Shown here: positions 14,894 to 15,395 of the stretch, one piece after another | Numbering within the stretch: the first letter of the stretch is position 1 | Layout of the letters: every line of letters begins with the position of its first letter | Assembly: GCA_902775075.1 (NCBI GenBank) | Contig: CACYKX010000059.1 | Coordinates: 1-15,395 of the forward strand | From: an uncultured Prevotellaceae bacterium | Lineage (GTDB): Bacteria; Bacteroidota; Bacteroidia; Bacteroidales; Bacteroidaceae | Length of the DNA stretch: 15,395 nt | Reading direction: 5' to 3' | Translations under genes and position numbers: made by a program | The notes under the pieces: model-generated | The model's input: only the letters and a program-made list of their open reading frames with translations | What the model was told of the DNA's origin: nothing | The model's database searches: none

Positions 14894-15395
14894 TTATCCG
14901 ATACCCCAACCTGTCTTTTTCTTCGTGCCATCCCAGTTGGTAAGTTCACCATTGGAACCACCACCTGTACTAATGCCAGCCCTGCCGCCAGCGGCAAGGA
15001 GTAAGTTCGCCATCAAGTCTTTGGTGACCGTCATGGCATCACAGAGTTGACGAGTACGAAGTGCTGTAAGATTAGCCTTTGAGTCAGTAATGCCAGTCCA
15101 TGACACCTTCTCTAACAGGTAGGCAGTAGCCATCCTGCGTTGCTTTTCGTCAGTCTGGTCAAGGCCATACTTGAATGCTTCAGCAATAATACCCCATGCA
15201 ACAGAATTACCTTGCTTTGGCTGGAAGTCGTTGTCTTTGCCATCTGCATAACCCCTGATGGCTGCAACTCCATCTTCAATCCATTTGTCAATCTGCTTCG
15301 AGAAGTCTTCCTTGTTCCGCTGTATGCTCTCCCAGATTTCCTTGATTTCAGGGATGTCCAGCATTTCTCGGAGTTTTTTCTCGGCGTTTTCGGCT
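14894..15395 (-). CDS. C-terminal part of a possible mobilisation (MobV/plasmid-recombination) protein
   Basis: The frame is open to the window edge, so the N-terminus lies outside; 166 residues are visible, ending at TAA 14896-14894. The first half is helical and charged (around EIKEIWESIQRNKEDFSKQI), a middle segment reads GNSVAWGIIAEAFKYGL, and the tail is glycine-rich (AAGGRAGISTGGGSNGELTN) and ends in a tryptophan-glycine motif. Helical stalk plus glycine-rich tail resembles the C-terminus of Bacteroides MobV-type relaxases, but no catalytic motif is in view, so this is a weak call. It is co-directional with the recombinase and 28 bp upstream, which suits a mobility operon. An internal ATG at 15364 is unlikely to be the true start. 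Confidence 0.45.
   Translation of the reverse strand, partial: AENAEKKLREMLDIPEIKEIWESIQRNKEDFSKQIDKWIEDGVAAIRGYADGKDNDFQPKQGNSVAWGIIAEAFKYGLDQTDEKQRRMATAYLLEKVSWTGITDSKANLTALRTRQLCDAMTVTKDLMANLLLAAGGRAGISTGGGSNGELTNWDGTKKKTGWGIG

Noticed and set aside
14866..14997. Longer recombinase start at 14997.
   Set aside because: The extra residues overlap the upstream gene in another frame, and the family N-terminus (SIKVKF...) begins at about 14862.
1..15395. CRISPR array, tRNA, rRNA or insertion sequence.
   Set aside because: No regularly spaced repeats, no cloverleaf-like segment and no transposase-like frame were found on either strand.

Overview
The window looks like an accessory (defence and mobility) region of a Bacteroidota chromosome, most likely Bacteroidales. 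Three things point there. The best promoter has a TAnnTTTG -7 box (TATCTTTG). The tyrosine recombinase has the Y-x-x-R-H-S-W box and short arm-binding domain common in Bacteroides relatives. Most starts lack a strong Shine-Dalgarno sequence. No rRNA, tRNA, CRISPR array or IS element was seen.

Layout. (1) Bases 1-4260, + strand: the tail of an unknown gene, then a tight operon of a SIR2-type NADase, a HerA/FtsK-like ATPase (together a Sir2-HerA, or Nezha, antiphage pair), a GNAT acetyltransferase fused to a PUA/ASCH-like domain, and a small ASCH-domain protein whose gene overlaps it. (2) Bases 4277-4319: a 14-bp stem-loop shared by two converging operons. (3) Bases 4334-13289, - strand, transcribed from high to low coordinates: SNF2 helicase with a degenerate PLD-like N-terminus, DUF4391 protein, type III Mod methyltransferase, type III Res helicase-nuclease. 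All are intact and separated by 3-12 bp, so this is an extended type III restriction-modification operon. (4) Bases 13290-13668: 379 bp without a conventional gene but dense in structure. It holds a Bacteroidota promoter, a ~187-nt leader that can fold into about five hairpins, and two nested sets of inverted repeats. (5) Bases 13669-15395, - strand: a tyrosine recombinase and the C-terminal part of a protein that may be a mobilisation (MobV/plasmid-recombination) protein.

How it may work together. The most interesting part is region 4. The only clear promoter for the restriction operon lies inside a ~155-bp segment bounded by 17-bp inverted repeats (13453-13469 and 13624-13640). A tyrosine recombinase gene ends 26 bp beyond the outer edge of the right repeat. 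This is the architecture of a Bacteroides invertible promoter (inverton). In the orientation given, the promoter faces the helicase-DUF4391-Mod-Res operon (ON). Inversion would point it antisense into the recombinase gene. The transcript would begin almost exactly at the first paired base of the structured leader, so a second layer of RNA-level control, or a separate small RNA, is plausible. Inversion and RNA function are inferences from sequence and need read-level and transcript evidence.
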